Shown here one piece after another: positions 53,834 through 63,879 of a stretch of 64,000 nt of DNA (position 1 is the stretch's first letter; the number at the start of each line of letters is the position of its first letter). The stretch is from Phenylobacterium kunshanense (GTDB taxonomy: Bacteria > Pseudomonadota > Alphaproteobacteria > Caulobacterales > Caulobacteraceae): positions 113,189-177,188 of the forward strand of contig NZ_QFYS01000008.1 of the NCBI RefSeq assembly GCF_003254525.1, in the 5' to 3' direction. The notes under the pieces are model-generated. The model did not search any database. It saw only the letters and a program-made list of their open reading frames with translations, and had not been told where the DNA came from. Position numbers and translations under genes: made by a program.

Positions 53834-54292
53834 TCAGCTCGCGCCGGTCGAGCCGAAGCCGCCTGCGCCGCGAACGGTCTCTTCCAGGCTTTCCACCTCA
53901 GTCCAGCGCGCCTGGACCACCGGCGCCACCACGAGTTGGGCGATGCGGTCGCCTCGGCGGACGGTGAAGTCCTCCTCGCCCAGGTTCGCCAGGATCACCT
54001 TCACCTCGCCGCGATAGTCCGCGTCGACGGTGCCGGGGGTGTTCAGGCAGGTAATCCCCGACTTGAGCGCCAGGCCCGACCGCGGCCGCACCTGGGCCTC
54101 GAACCCCTCCGGCAGGGCGAAGGCGAAGCCGGTCGGGATCGCGTGGCGCGCGCCCGGCCGCAGCACGAACGGTTCGTCCTCGGGCACCGCGGCCCGCAGG
54201 TCCATCCCCGCCGCCTGCGCCGTCTCGTAGGCCGGCAGGGGCAGGTCCGCGGCGTGAGGCAGGCGCTGGATCGGGACGACGGGGGCGGTCAC
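53834..54292 (-). CDS. dut: dUTP diphosphatase
   Basis: A 152-residue trimeric dUTPase with the five motifs in order: [40 protein letters not shown] and GAGGFGSTG. It hydrolyses dUTP to dUMP. It starts at GTG 54292 in a GTGA overlap with coaBC, the usual dut-coaBC pairing; the longer frame to 54361 runs into coaBC. Confidence 0.96.
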   Translation of the reverse strand: MTAPVVPIQRLPHAADLPLPAYETAQAAGMDLRAAVPEDEPFVLRPGARHAIPTGFAFALPEGFEAQVRPRSGLALKSGITCLNTPGTVDADYRGEVKVILANLGEEDFTVRRGDRIAQLVVAPVVQARWTEVESLEETVRGAGGFGSTGAS

Positions 54293-55479
54293 TTCGAAAG
54301 CTCCTCGGCCATGCGCTCGGCCAGCCGGCGGGCGACCTCGCCCTTTGGCAGGCGATCCCATCGCTCGATTCCGCCGCCCGTGACGATGGCGATGGCGTTG
54401 TCGTCCCCGCCCATCGTGCCCGCGATGCTGACATCGTTGGCGACGATCCAGTCGCAGCCCTTCCTGGCCAGCTTGGCCTGGGCGTGCTGCTCGACGTCGT
54501 TGGTCTCGGCCGCGAAGCCCACAACCAGCCTTGGCCGCCGGTCGGACTTCGACAGGGTGGCCAGGATGTCGGGGTTCTCCACCAGGCGGATCGGTGGCGG
54601 GCCCTCCGGTCCCTTCTTGATCTTGCGGTCGCCCTCCGCCTCGGGCCGCCAGTCGGCCACGGCCGCTACGCAGACGGCGACATCGGCCGGCAGCGCCGCC
54701 TCGCAGGCCGCCAGCATCTGCCGCGCGGTTTCAACCTCGACCCGCTTCACCCCCGACGGCGCCGGGAGGGCCGTGGGGCCGCTCACCAGCGTGACCTCCG
54801 CGCCCAGGGCCGCGAGCGCCGCCGCGATGGCATAGCCCTGCTTGCCTGACGAGCGGTTGGTGATCAGCCGGACCGGATCGATCGGCTCGGCGGTCGGTCC
54901 CGCCGTGACGATCGCGCGCCGTCCTGCAAGGGGCCGCGCGCCGCCGAGGGCCTCCAGGACCGCGTCCAGGATCGCCGCCGGCTCCGCCATCCGCCCCGGT
55001 CCGTATTCCCCGCAGGCCATGGCGCCCTCGTCAGGCCCAACGAACCGGATCCCGTCGGCCTTGAGCTGGGCCAGGTTTCGCTGGGTCGCGGGATGCTCCC
55101 ACATCCGCACGTTCATCGCCGGCGCCATCAGCACCGGCTTGTCGGTCGCCAGCAGGGCCGTGGAGGCCAGGTCCCCCGCCAGCCCGTTCGCCGCCTTGGC
55201 CATCAGGTCGGCCGTCGCCGGCGCCACCACGACCAGGTCCGCCGACCGGGACAGCTCGATGTGGCCCATCTCGGCCTCGTCGGTCAGGCTGAAGAGCTCG
55301 GAATAGACCTTGTCCTCGGCCAGCGCCGACAGGCTGAGCGGCGTCACGAACTGAGCTCCGGCCGCGGTCAGGATCGGCCGCACGCCGACGCCTGCCTTGC
55401 GCAGGAGCCGCGTCAGCTCCAGCGCCTTGTAGGCCGCGATACCGCCGCCGACGATGAAGAGAACCCGCTTATCGGCCAC
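54289..55479 (-). CDS. coaBC: Phosphopantothenoylcysteine decarboxylase/synthase
   Basis: A 396-residue bifunctional enzyme. The CoaC part has [33 protein letters not shown] (catalytic His) and [11 protein letters not shown] (catalytic Cys); the CoaB part has [20 protein letters not shown] and [19 protein letters not shown]. It performs two steps of coenzyme A synthesis with FMN and CTP. The start is GTG at 55479. Co-transcribed with dut. Confidence 0.96.
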   Translation of the reverse strand: MADKRVLFIVGGGIAAYKALELTRLLRKAGVGVRPILTAAGAQFVTPLSLSALAEDKVYSELFSLTDEAEMGHIELSRSADLVVVAPATADLMAKAANGLAGDLASTALLATDKPVLMAPAMNVRMWEHPATQRNLAQLKADGIRFVGPDEGAMACGEYGPGRMAEPAAILDAVLEALGGARPLAGRRAIVTAGPTAEPIDPVRLITNRSSGKQGYAIAAALAALGAEVTLVSGPTALPAPSGVKRVEVETARQMLAACEAALPADVAVCVAAVADWRPEAEGDRKIKKGPEGPPPIRLVENPDILATLSKSDRRPRLVVGFAAETNDVEQHAQAKLARKGCDWIVANDVSIAGTMGGDDNAIAIVTGGGIERWDRLPKGEVARRLAERMAEELSK

Positions 55480-55593
55480 GCCAATGCCCCGACCTGAAGA
55501 GGGCTCCGATTTAGGTCATCCGCGGGGACTCGACAAACCCGGCCGGATATGTTCCGTCTTTGTTCCAACTCAACCATAGGACGGAGTTTGAGG

Positions 55594-56145
55594 ATGGCTG
55601 GAACCAGGATTGTGCTGCTGCTGGCTGCGGCGGCCCTGGCCGTCACCGCGTGCGACAATGGCCCCTCCGCGGTGGCGCCGACGCAGGCGGCCGGAACCCA
55701 GATGGCCGAGACCGCGCCCACGGGCGAGACGACGGACGCCACGGCGCGCGAACGCTCGCAGACCGACCGCCGGGATGATCCGGTGAAGCTGGTCGACGGC
55801 AAGCCGATGTGGTCCGCCAGCCGCCGCTTCTCGGCCGAGGAGAACGCCCAGCGTGCTTTCGCCCGCAATGGCGAGGCGTTCGGGGCCGACACGGTCGACG
55901 TGTTCGTGAGGAAGGCTCACGCCTTCGTCGACAATCCGCCCAAGGGCACGCTCACCCTCACCCGCGCCAACGGCGATCGGCTGCTCTACGACCCCAAGGG
56001 CAATGTCTTCGCCGTGGCCAGCAAGGCGGGCGCGCCCCGGACCATGTTCAAGCCTGACGAGGGCATGGCCTACTGGGAGGAACAGAAGGCCCGCGAGGCC
56101 CGCCGCCAGGCCAACCGCCGCTCCCGCGACGACGACGAGGCCTAA
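55594..56145 (+). CDS. Lipoprotein of unknown function
   Basis: A 183-residue protein with signal MAGTRIVLLLAAAALAVTAC (lipobox AVTAC), then a Thr/Ala-rich linker and a domain containing WSASRRFSAEENAQRAFARN and NPPKGTLTLTRANGDRLLYD, ending in a charged Arg-rich tail. GGAG lies eight bases before ATG 55594. The middle part resembles small periplasmic proteins of Caulobacterales whose function is unknown. It is divergent from coaBC. Confidence 0.75.
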   Translation: MAGTRIVLLLAAAALAVTACDNGPSAVAPTQAAGTQMAETAPTGETTDATARERSQTDRRDDPVKLVDGKPMWSASRRFSAEENAQRAFARNGEAFGADTVDVFVRKAHAFVDNPPKGTLTLTRANGDRLLYDPKGNVFAVASKAGAPRTMFKPDEGMAYWEEQKAREARRQANRRSRDDDEA

Positions 56146-56160
56146 TTCCGCGCGGGCTGG

Positions 56161-57525
56161 TCAGGCCTCCCGGGATTCGAGGTAGGCCACCCCGCGGACA
56201 TAGGCGTCGGCGTCGAACTTCTTGAAGGTGTTGGGGCCCATCGAGCGGACCGTGCCGAACACCGGCTGCGGGCCCCATGGCCGGTCGTGCAGGCCGAAGA
56301 TCCAGCCGACGTTGGTGAACGAGTTCGGGTCGCGCCCGTCGAGGAACCAGCGGTTGTTGAGCGCCAGCAGGGTCTCGAACGCCTCCTCGGGGCTCGCCGA
56401 CCAGTGCAGCACCTTCTTGCCCCAGTACATGCGCAGGTGGTTGTGCATGTAGCCCGTGGCCCGCATCTCGCGCATGGCCGCGTTCCAGTAGGGATCGTGC
56501 GTCGCCGCCGCCTCGAACTGCTCGCGCGTGTAGAGGTGCGGGCGCGGGTCGCCCGCATGGTCGGCCAGGGTCTTCCGCGCCCACTCGGGCAGCACGCCGT
56601 AGCTGTCGTACGCCGGGGCGTGGAAGCAGTGGTTCATCGCCAGTTCGCGCCGGACGATCAGCTCCTCCAGGTAGCTCGCGCGGCTGTCGCCCTCGCCCCG
56701 CTGGCGCACCGCCAGGGCGATCTCCACCGGCGAGATCTGGCCGAAATGCAGGTAGGGGCTCATCAGCGAGGCGGCCCGCGCCTCGGGCTTGCCCCGCTCG
56801 GCGCCGTAGCGGCGCAGGCCGTCGCCGAGGAAGGCGGCGAGCTGGGCCCGCGCCGCGCCCTCTCCGGCGGGAAAGCGCTTCACCACGCCGACCGCATGAT
56901 CGATCTTCAACCCGGCCAACACGCGCGGGACGTCGTCCAGGTCGATGTCTCCCGCGATCAGCAACCCATCTGCGCGACACCGCACGGCCCGGGGCTCCAG
57001 CGGCTCCATGAACTCGTCCATGACCCGCTGGATGCGGGGGCGGATCGTTCGCGCCGCGTATTCGTGCTTGTCCGAGGCCCGCTCGATGGGCACGACCACG
57101 TCGCCTTCCACCTGGACGAGGCGCCGGTCCAGCCCCTCCGCCAGCTTCGCCCGCCAGGTCCGCTGGATCTTCAGGTAGCCGCGGTCGCAGACCACCAGCG
57201 CCGCGTCCGTCGCCAGCGCCCGCGCCAGCTCGTGCGGCGGCTGCTTGCGGATCACGAACCCGATCCCGCGCTCGGCCAGCCGGTCCCGCACCTCGGCCAG
57301 GCCCTGCAGCATGAAGCCGTAGTGCCGCGCGTTCGCCTCCGGGAAGGCCGTCAGCCCGAAACAGACCAGCACCGGCAGATCGAGCGCGTTGGCCTCCTCG
57401 ACCGCGTACTCCAGCGCCGGATTGAACGCCGCCCGCTGCGACTGCTGCATCCAGTAGAGCACGTATTTCGCCGGGGTCTTCGGCGGCGCGTCGACGAGGA
57501 TCTTGAGGCGGGCGGACTGGATCAC
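56161..57525 (-). CDS. Class II deoxyribodipyrimidine photolyase
   Basis: A 454-residue photolyase of the class II type: YVLYWMQQSQRAAFNPALEY near the N-terminus, SPYLHFGQISPVEIAL and LEELIVRRELAMNHCFH in the FAD domain, and MRATGYMHNHLRMYWGKK near the end. It repairs UV pyrimidine dimers with blue light. The start is GTG 57525. Class II enzymes are less common in Alphaproteobacteria than class I. It stands alone. Confidence 0.93.
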   Translation of the reverse strand: MIQSARLKILVDAPPKTPAKYVLYWMQQSQRAAFNPALEYAVEEANALDLPVLVCFGLTAFPEANARHYGFMLQGLAEVRDRLAERGIGFVIRKQPPHELARALATDAALVVCDRGYLKIQRTWRAKLAEGLDRRLVQVEGDVVVPIERASDKHEYAARTIRPRIQRVMDEFMEPLEPRAVRCRADGLLIAGDIDLDDVPRVLAGLKIDHAVGVVKRFPAGEGAARAQLAAFLGDGLRRYGAERGKPEARAASLMSPYLHFGQISPVEIALAVRQRGEGDSRASYLEELIVRRELAMNHCFHAPAYDSYGVLPEWARKTLADHAGDPRPHLYTREQFEAAATHDPYWNAAMREMRATGYMHNHLRMYWGKKVLHWSASPEEAFETLLALNNRWFLDGRDPNSFTNVGWIFGLHDRPWGPQPVFGTVRSMGPNTFKKFDADAYVRGVAYLESREA

Positions 57526-57627
57526 GGACGGTCCCCGGAGAGGCTCGGCCCGAGATAGTCACAAGCATCGCCATTCGCGAGCAGGAAGCGCTTGCCCGAA
57601 TTCGGGCACGGGCGTTGTCTAGCGGGC

Positions 57628-57924
57628 ATGGCAGAGGCAAATCCCCCCGCGATGTCGGATGCGGGCGACCTGGACGATCTCGTGGCCTATGTGGCCCGGT
57701 CCAACGCCCTCGATCCGTCGCAGGCCAGTCGGATCGTCGATGACGTGCTCAGCTATCTCGCGGAACAGCCGGAGGATTTCGTCCGCCGCCGCCACGCCGC
57801 GCTGCTCAGGCTGGGCCGGCGCAACGACGAGATCTACGCCCGCATCGCGGACGAGCTCACCCGCCGGCGCTTTCCCGCGCCGCCCTACAGCCTGCGGCAG
57901 ATCCGGCGGATCATCTACGGCTGA
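57628..57924 (+). CDS. Small conserved-type hypothetical protein upstream of glmS
   Basis: A 98-residue, mainly helical protein: LDDLVAYVARSNALDPSQAS, VDDVLSYLAEQPEDFVRRRH, LLRLGRRNDEIYARIADEL. No membrane segment or known motif is visible. ATG 57628 or 57652 are both possible. It precedes glmS by twelve bases and is likely in one transcript with it. Confidence 0.7.
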   Translation: MAEANPPAMSDAGDLDDLVAYVARSNALDPSQASRIVDDVLSYLAEQPEDFVRRRHAALLRLGRRNDEIYARIADELTRRRFPAPPYSLRQIRRIIYG

Positions 57925-57936
57925 GGACCAAGGCTG

Positions 57937-59757
57937 ATGTGCGGAATCGTGGGTTACGTGGGCGACCGGCAGGCCCTGCCGCTGCTGCTGGAGGGCCTGC
58001 GCCGGCTCGAGTACCGGGGCTATGACAGCGCCGGTGTGGCGGTGATCGTCGACGGTGCTCTCGCGGTCGCCAAGCGCAAGGGCAAGGTGCGCGAGCTGGA
58101 GGGCGTGCTGCCGGCGTCCGGCCTGTCTGGCGTGGTCGGCATCGCCCACACCCGCTGGGCCACCCACGGCGAGCCCAGCGACGCCAACGCCCACCCCCAC
58201 ACCGACGCCACCGGTCGGATCGGCGTGGTCCACAACGGCATCATCGAGAACGCCGCCGAGCTGCGCCGCCGCCTCGCCGCCGACGGCGTCGTCTTCCGTT
58301 CCGAGACCGACACCGAGGTCTTGGCCCACCTGATCGCCCGCCGCCCCGAGAACAGCCTCGTCGAGGCCGTCCGCGCCGCGCTCGGCCAGGTGAAGGGCGC
58401 CTATGGGATCGCGGTGATCGACGCCGCCCGGCCCGAGGCCATCATCGCCGCCCGCAACGGCGGACCTGTCGTGGTCGGCGTCGGCGACGGCGAGATGTTC
58501 GTGGCCTCCGACGCCTCGGCCCTCATGGGCCACGCCCGCCACGTCGCGCACCTGGACGACGGCGAGATCGCCGAGGTCCGCGCCGACGGCTTCTCGGTCC
58601 TGACCCTGGAGGGCGCCGAGACCACCAAGGCCACCCAGGCCCTGGAAGGCGAGGTTTCCGGCTTCGACAAGGGCGACCACAGCCACTTCATGCAGAAGGA
58701 GATCGCCGAGCAGCCCGAGGCCGTGCGGCGCACCCTCCTGGGCCGCCTCGACCACCGCTTCAACACCGCACACCTCGGCGGCATCGAGCTGGCGGCGCGC
58801 GAGATGCTCGACATCCGGCGGGTGAAGATCCTGGGCTGCGGCTCGGCCTACTACGCCGGGACTCTTGGGGCGCACCTGATCGAGACCCTGGCCCGCATCC
58901 CCGCCCACGCCGAGCCCGCCTCGGAGTTCCGCTACCGCAATCCGGTCATCGAGCAGGACACGCTCTACATCGCCGTCAGCCAGTCGGGGGAGACCTTCGA
59001 CACCCTGGCCGCCATCCAAGAGGTGAAGCGCAAGGGCGGCCGGGTGCTGGGAGTCATCAACGCCGTCGGCTCCACCATCGCCCGCGAGTGCGGCCGGGGG
59101 GTCTACCTGCACGCCGGGCCGGAGGTGGCGGTGGTCTCCACCAAGACCTGGACCTCCACCGCCGTCGCCTTCGCCCTGCTGGCGCTGCAGCTCGGCCGCG
59201 TGCGCGACCTGTCGGCCGCCCAGGGGGCGCGGCTGCTGGCGGCCCTCTCCGCCCTGCCCGACCAGATCGCTTCGATCGTGACCCGTGAGGCCGAGGTCGG
59301 GGCCCTGTCGGCCATCCTGGCCAAGGCCGACCACGCCTATTTCATCGGCCGCAGCGCCGGCTACGCCGTGGCGATGGAGGGCGCCCTGAAGCTGAAGGAG
59401 GTTTCGTACCTCCATGCCGAGGCCTATCCCGCTTCCGAGCTGAAGCACGGCCCGCTGGCGCTGATCTCGCCCGAGACCCCGACCCTGGCCATCGTGCCCG
59501 ACGACGACCTGCTGGCGAAGAACCTCTCCACCATCGCCGAGGTGCGCACCCGCCACGGCCCGGTCCTGGCCGTCACTCACGAAGGCGTGCGGCTGGACGG
59601 CGTGGAGGCCGCGTTCGCGGTCCCGAAGAGCGAGCCGGAGCTGGATCCAATCCTGCTCAACATCCCCCTCCAGCTGCTGGCCTACCAGGTGGCCCGGGGC
59701 CTGGGCCGCGACATCGACCAGCCGCGGAACCTCGCGAAGTCGGTGACGGTGGAATAG
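57937..59757 (+). CDS. glmS: Glutamine-fructose-6-phosphate aminotransferase
   Basis: A 606-residue GlmS. After Met removal Cys1 of MCGIVGYVGDRQALPLLLEG is the glutaminase nucleophile; THGEPSDANAHPH and RYRGYDSAGVAV-like YRGYDSAGVAV belong to the same domain. Two SIS domains (CGSAYYAGTLGAHLIE; SQSGETFDTLAAIQE) bind fructose-6-phosphate, and DQPRNLAKSVTVE is the conserved C-terminus. It makes glucosamine-6-phosphate for peptidoglycan and LPS. No ribozyme element is seen upstream. Confidence 0.98.
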   Translation: MCGIVGYVGDRQALPLLLEGLRRLEYRGYDSAGVAVIVDGALAVAKRKGKVRELEGVLPASGLSGVVGIAHTRWATHGEPSDANAHPHTDATGRIGVVHNGIIENAAELRRRLAADGVVFRSETDTEVLAHLIARRPENSLVEAVRAALGQVKGAYGIAVIDAARPEAIIAARNGGPVVVGVGDGEMFVASDASALMGHARHVAHLDDGEIAEVRADGFSVLTLEGAETTKATQALEGEVSGFDKGDHSHFMQKEIAEQPEAVRRTLLGRLDHRFNTAHLGGIELAAREMLDIRRVKILGCGSAYYAGTLGAHLIETLARIPAHAEPASEFRYRNPVIEQDTLYIAVSQSGETFDTLAAIQEVKRKGGRVLGVINAVGSTIARECGRGVYLHAGPEVAVVSTKTWTSTAVAFALLALQLGRVRDLSAAQGARLLAALSALPDQIASIVTREAEVGALSAILAKADHAYFIGRSAGYAVAMEGALKLKEVSYLHAEAYPASELKHGPLALISPETPTLAIVPDDDLLAKNLSTIAEVRTRHGPVLAVTHEGVRLDGVEAAFAVPKSEPELDPILLNIPLQLLAYQVARGLGRDIDQPRNLAKSVTVE

Positions 59758-59799
59758 CGCGACGCGTGCGCTAGAAAGGGGCGCGTAAGGAGTCCGCCC

Positions 59800-60345
59800 A
59801 TGAATGCGCTCACCCCCGGTGGCAAGATCGACACCGCCAGGACGCTGAAGCCCGTCCGCGTCGCCGTCCTGACCATCTCCGACACCCGCGACGAGGAGAG
59901 CGACACCTCCGGCAATCTCCTGGCCAGCCGCGTCACGGACGCCGGCCACCAGCTGTTCGCGCGCGGCATCGTCAAGGACGACGTCGAGGAAATCCGGGCC
60001 CAGGTCCTGAAGTGGGTGGCCGACGGGGCAGAGGCCATCGTCACCACCGGCGGCACGGGCATCACCGGCCGCGACGTGACGCCCGAGGCGATCCGCCCGC
60101 TGTTCGACAAGGAGATCGACGGCTTCAGCGTGGTCTTCCACCTGGTCAGCTACCAGTCGGTGGGCCTCTCGACGCTCCAGTCGCGGGCCCTGGCGGGGAT
60201 CGTGAAGGGCTGCTTCGTCTTCTGCCTTCCGGGCTCCAACGGCGCGGTGAAGGACGGCTGGGACAAGGTGATCTCGGCCCAGCTCGACAGCCGCCACGGC
60301 CCCTGCAACATGGTGGAGCTCATGCCCCGGCTGATGGAGTCGTGA
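59800..60345 (+). CDS. moaB: Molybdenum cofactor biosynthesis protein MoaB
   Basis: A 181-residue MogA/MoaB-type protein: [40 protein letters not shown], and [18 protein letters not shown] for molybdopterin binding. It adenylates molybdopterin or assists that step. AAGGAG lies eight bases before the ATG. First gene of moaB-moaC-moeA, overlapping moaC by GTGA. Confidence 0.94.
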   Translation: MNALTPGGKIDTARTLKPVRVAVLTISDTRDEESDTSGNLLASRVTDAGHQLFARGIVKDDVEEIRAQVLKWVADGAEAIVTTGGTGITGRDVTPEAIRPLFDKEIDGFSVVFHLVSYQSVGLSTLQSRALAGIVKGCFVFCLPGSNGAVKDGWDKVISAQLDSRHGPCNMVELMPRLMES

Positions 60346-60812
60346 GCCGCCTCACCCACATCGACGAGACCGGCCGCGCCCGCATGGTCGACGTCTCCGA
60401 CAAGGCGGTGACCACCCGCGAGGCGGTGGCCGAGGGCTTCCTGCGCATGACCCCCGAGACCCTGGCCCTGGCCCTGTCCGGCGAGGGCAAGAAAGGTGAC
60501 GTGCGCGCCGTGGCCGAGATCGCCGGCGTGATGGCCGCCAAGCGGACCTCCGACCTGATCCCGATGTGCCACCCGCTGCCGATCACCAAGGCGGAGGTGC
60601 GGGTCGAGCCGGCCGACGGCGGCCTCGCCGTCACCGCGCGGGTGAAGACCACCGGCCAGACCGGCGTCGAGATGGAGGCTCTCACCGCCGCCTCCGTCGC
60701 CTGCCTGACCCTCTACGACATGCTGAAGGCCGCCGAGAAGGGCATGGTCATCGAGACCGTCCGCCTCGTCTCCAAGACCGGCGGCAAGAGCGGGGACTGG
60801 ACGGCGCCGTGA
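60342..60812 (+). CDS. moaC: Cyclic pyranopterin monophosphate synthase MoaC
   Basis: A 156-residue MoaC starting at GTG 60342: [40 protein letters not shown] (active-site Lys/His region), and [20 protein letters not shown]. It converts the MoaA product to cPMP. Start and stop overlap with moaB and moeA (GTGA in both cases). The longer frame from 60012 is a shadow. Confidence 0.95.
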   Translation: MSRLTHIDETGRARMVDVSDKAVTTREAVAEGFLRMTPETLALALSGEGKKGDVRAVAEIAGVMAAKRTSDLIPMCHPLPITKAEVRVEPADGGLAVTARVKTTGQTGVEMEALTAASVACLTLYDMLKAAEKGMVIETVRLVSKTGGKSGDWTAP

Positions 60813-61996
60813 AACTCCTCCCCGTCGCAGAGGCCCGCGCGCGGATGCTGGCCGAGGTCGTGCCGTTGCCCTCCGAGCGCGTGGCCATCGCCGACAGCAT
60901 CGGCCGCGTGCTGGCCCAGCCGGTCGTCGCCCGGCGTGACCAGCCGCCCTTCGCGGCCTCGGCCATGGACGGCTACGCGATCCGCCTCGCCGACGCGCCG
61001 GGCCGGCTGACCGTCGTCGGCGAGAGCGCCGCCGGGCATGGGTTCGAAGGCGTGGTCGCCCCGGGCCAGGCCGTCCGGATCTTCACCGGCGCCGCCGTGC
61101 CCGCGGGCGCCGACGCCGTGGTGATCCAGGAGGACGTCACCCGCGAGGGCGAGTTCGTGACCGTTCCGGCCGCGAAGCTCGGGCAGAACGTACGACCCGC
61201 GGGCGGCGACTTCACCGCCGGCCAGACCCTGCTCGACGCCGGCCTGCGTATCGATCCCTGGCGACTGTCGCTGGCCGCCGCGGCCGGCGCCGCCGACCTG
61301 CCCGTCGCCCGGCGCCCCCGCGTGGCGCTCTTCTCCACCGGCGAGGAGATCGTCGAGGCCCCGGCCGAGCCGGGCCCCTTCCAGATCTACGACTCCGGCT
61401 CCCGCACCCTCGCGGCCCTCGCCGGCGGCTGGGGCGCCGAGGTCAGCCGCGCCCGGCCAGTGCGGGACGACCTGGAGGCCACCGTCCAGGCCCTGCGCGC
61501 CGCCGAGGGCGACCTGGTCGTCACCATCGGCGGCGCGTCGGTGGGCGACCACGATCTTGTCCGTACGGCCGGCCAGGCGCTCGGCCTGCAACTGCGTGTG
61601 TCCAGCGTGGCCATCCGGCCCGGCAAGCCGACGTTCTTCGGCGTCCTGGCGGACGGCCGGCGGATGCTGGGCCTGCCGGGAAATCCCGCCTCGGCCCTCG
61701 TCTGCGCCGAACTCTTCCTTCGGCCGATCCTCGCGGCCTTCCAGGGCGCCGACCCGGCGCTTCCGATGCTGAGCGCGCGGGCCGAAGCGCCGCTCGCCGC
61801 CAATGGCCCCCGGGAGCACTGGATGCGCGCACAGGTCAGCTTCGGCGACGGCCTTACCGCCCGGGCCTACAAGGATCAGGACTCGTCGCTGGTCAGCGTC
61901 TTCGCCATGGCCAACGCGCTGCTGCGCCGCGCGCCCAACGCACCCGCCGTCGAGGCCGGCGGCTCTGTCGAGGTGCTGCTGCTGCCGCGGGCGTAG
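60809..61996 (+). CDS. moeA: Molybdopterin molybdenumtransferase MoeA
   Basis: A 395-residue MoeA starting at GTG 60809. [52 protein letters not shown] and [18 protein letters not shown] are the family motifs. It inserts molybdate into molybdopterin. Its last 121 bases overlap the 3' end of the xdhC gene on the other strand. Confidence 0.95.
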   Translation: MKLLPVAEARARMLAEVVPLPSERVAIADSIGRVLAQPVVARRDQPPFAASAMDGYAIRLADAPGRLTVVGESAAGHGFEGVVAPGQAVRIFTGAAVPAGADAVVIQEDVTREGEFVTVPAAKLGQNVRPAGGDFTAGQTLLDAGLRIDPWRLSLAAAAGAADLPVARRPRVALFSTGEEIVEAPAEPGPFQIYDSGSRTLAALAGGWGAEVSRARPVRDDLEATVQALRAAEGDLVVTIGGASVGDHDLVRTAGQALGLQLRVSSVAIRPGKPTFFGVLADGRRMLGLPGNPASALVCAELFLRPILAAFQGADPALPMLSARAEAPLAANGPREHWMRAQVSFGDGLTARAYKDQDSSLVSVFAMANALLRRAPNAPAVEAGGSVEVLLLPRA

Positions 61997-62967
61997 CGCA
62001 GGGCGGTGATCTCGCCGATCACCGACACCGCCACCTCGAAGGGCGCCTTGCCGCCGATGTCGAGGCCAATAGGCGCCCGCAGCCGCGCCAGCGCCGACGT
62101 CGCCATCCCGCCCGCCTCCAGTTCCGCGAGGCGGCCGGCCAGCCTGCGCCGCGCGCCCAGCAACCCGACGTAGCCGGCCTGCGACGGCAGGGCCACGGCC
62201 AGCGCCGCGCGGTCGGTGTCCAGGTCGTGGGTCGCCACCGCCACCGCGGTCCAGGGGTCGAGGCGGATCGCCGCCAGGGCCGCGCCGGGTTCGTCGCGCC
62301 GATAGGCCAGGCCGGGGACGGGGGGCGGCGTCTCGGGTCCCTTGGGTCGGACGAGGGTCGTCTCGAAGCCCGACCTGACGCCCAGTTCCGCGATCGCGAG
62401 GGCTGTCGGATCACCGCCCACGACGACCAGCCGATGCGGCGGCTCGTAGCGCTTCACCACCGTCGCCTCCGCCCAGGGGGAGACGTCCGGCCCGCAGGCG
62501 CGCGCCCGCCCGTCGCTCACCCATGTCACCGGCCGCCGCTCGGTTTCCGCCGCCAGCAGTTCGCCGAGGGCCGGGTCGTCCGCCGGAACCCGCTCCAGCA
62601 CGATCTCGATCCGCGCGCCGCAGAGCAGCCGGATGTCCGGCCACGGACTGCCCTCGCCATAGACCAGGCGCCGCGGTTCTCCATCGCTTAGGCAGGCCCA
62701 GGCATGGCCGGCCACGTCGCCCTCCACGCAGCCGCCGGAAAAATAGCCGGCGACCACATCGGGCGCGAAGACCATCTGCGTGCCCTCGGGCCGGGGCCCC
62801 CCGCCCTCGACCGAGACGAGGGTGGCCAGGACCAGATGTCCGTCCGTCGCCCGGGCCTGGCGCAGGGCGGGACGCACGTCCTCCACGAGGCCGAACACGG
62901 GCCATTCGGGCAGCGGCGCGGGGCGGGCGGCGTCAATCAAGGTCGGATACGGCTCATTAGCTTTCAT
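61876..62967 (-). CDS. XdhC/CoxI family molybdoenzyme maturation protein
   Basis: A 363-residue protein: N-terminal XdhC_CoxI domain (GHLVLATLVSVEGGGPRPEG; GYFSGGCVEGDVAGHAW) and C-terminal Rossmann domain (HRLVVVGGDPTALAIAELGV; GYVGLLGARRRLAGRLAELE; APIGLDIGGKAPFEVAVSVI). XdhC proteins bind and sulfurate Moco and load it into xanthine dehydrogenase-type enzymes. The natural end of the family lies near TALRYAR; the frame here continues about 36 Ser/Thr/Ala-rich residues antisense to moeA. The ATG at 62967 gives the expected N-terminus. No molybdoenzyme gene is in the window. Confidence 0.88.
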   Translation of the reverse strand: MKANEPYPTLIDAARPAPLPEWPVFGLVEDVRPALRQARATDGHLVLATLVSVEGGGPRPEGTQMVFAPDVVAGYFSGGCVEGDVAGHAWACLSDGEPRRLVYGEGSPWPDIRLLCGARIEIVLERVPADDPALGELLAAETERRPVTWVSDGRARACGPDVSPWAEATVVKRYEPPHRLVVVGGDPTALAIAELGVRSGFETTLVRPKGPETPPPVPGLAYRRDEPGAALAAIRLDPWTAVAVATHDLDTDRAALAVALPSQAGYVGLLGARRRLAGRLAELEAGGMATSALARLRAPIGLDIGGKAPFEVAVSVIGEITALRYARGSSSTSTEPPASTAGALGARRSSALAMAKTLTSDES

Positions 62968-63012
62968 GCGACAAAATGGCGACTCACGCGGATTCCACCA
63001 AGCAAAGGCCGA

Positions 63013-63879
63013 ATGACGTCTCCCCTCAGCAAGCTCGGCCTCGGCACTGCGCAGTTTGGTCTCGACCAGCCGCCAGGTCCACGCGGTCGTCCGCGTGAGG
63101 CCGAAGCGCGCGACATCCTGTCCATCGCCGGCCGCTCCGGCATGGGCGTGCTGGACGTCTCCCGGCACGGGGCCTCGGCCGACACCCTGCTGCGCGGCGC
63201 GCTGCCCCAGCCGAATCCGTTCCGCATCACCCTCACCTGTATTCGGCCCGACCGCGGGCCCGATGCGGTGGAGACCGAGCTCCGGGCCCAGATGCTGCGT
63301 CTGGGCGTCGAGCGGGTGCACGCCATCGTCGCGCCCTCGGCCACCGACCTGTTCACGCCGCATGGCCCGGCCATGTGGGATCGCCTCAAGTCGCTGAAGG
63401 ACCAGGGCCTCTGCCGCCAGATCGGCGTCCCGGTCTATGCGTCGGACGATCCGGTCGGCGTCGCGCGGCGCTTCAAGCCCGACGTCGTCCAGGCGCCGGC
63501 CTCGCTGCTCGACCAGCGGCTGCTGATCGACGGCTCCCTCGCCACCCTGGCCGAGATGGGCGTCGAAGTGCATCTGCGCTCGATCTTCCTGAACGGCGTC
63601 CTGTTCCTGCCGCCCGACCGCGCGCCCAGCCATCTCAAGGCCGCCGCGGGCCGCATCTCCCGCGCGCGCCGCCTTATCGCGGAGGGGCGGTCCGACCCGC
63701 TGCAGGCCGCGCTCGGCTTCGCGCTCACCCGCCCGGAGGCTTCGGCCGTCCTCGTGGGCGTGACCTCGGCCGCCGAGATGAGCGCCGTTGTCGCCGCCGC
63801 CATGAGCCCGCCGCCGGACCTCGACTGGGACGAGATGGCCCTGGACGATCCCGAAGCCCTCAACTGGGCCGCGGCCTAG
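63013..63879 (+). CDS. Aldo/keto reductase-like protein with degenerate active site
   Basis: A 288-residue TIM-barrel protein of the aldo/keto reductase family (LGLGTAQFGLDQPPGPRGRP, then FALTRPEASAVLVGVTSAAE near the end). In the expected tetrad positions Asp is kept (LDVSRHG) but Tyr is replaced by His, and the strands that normally carry Lys and His read ITLTCIRP and HAIVAPSATD. It may be a pseudoenzyme or have a different role. It is divergent from xdhC. Its TAG stop abuts the IS element at the right edge. Confidence 0.8.
   Translation: MTSPLSKLGLGTAQFGLDQPPGPRGRPREAEARDILSIAGRSGMGVLDVSRHGASADTLLRGALPQPNPFRITLTCIRPDRGPDAVETELRAQMLRLGVERVHAIVAPSATDLFTPHGPAMWDRLKSLKDQGLCRQIGVPVYASDDPVGVARRFKPDVVQAPASLLDQRLLIDGSLATLAEMGVEVHLRSIFLNGVLFLPPDRAPSHLKAAAGRISRARRLIAEGRSDPLQAALGFALTRPEASAVLVGVTSAAEMSAVVAAAMSPPPDLDWDEMALDDPEALNWAAA

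Noticed and set aside
57800..57936. A glmS ribozyme or riboswitch
   Set aside because: Only twelve bases separate glmS from the upstream gene; no room for a ribozyme.
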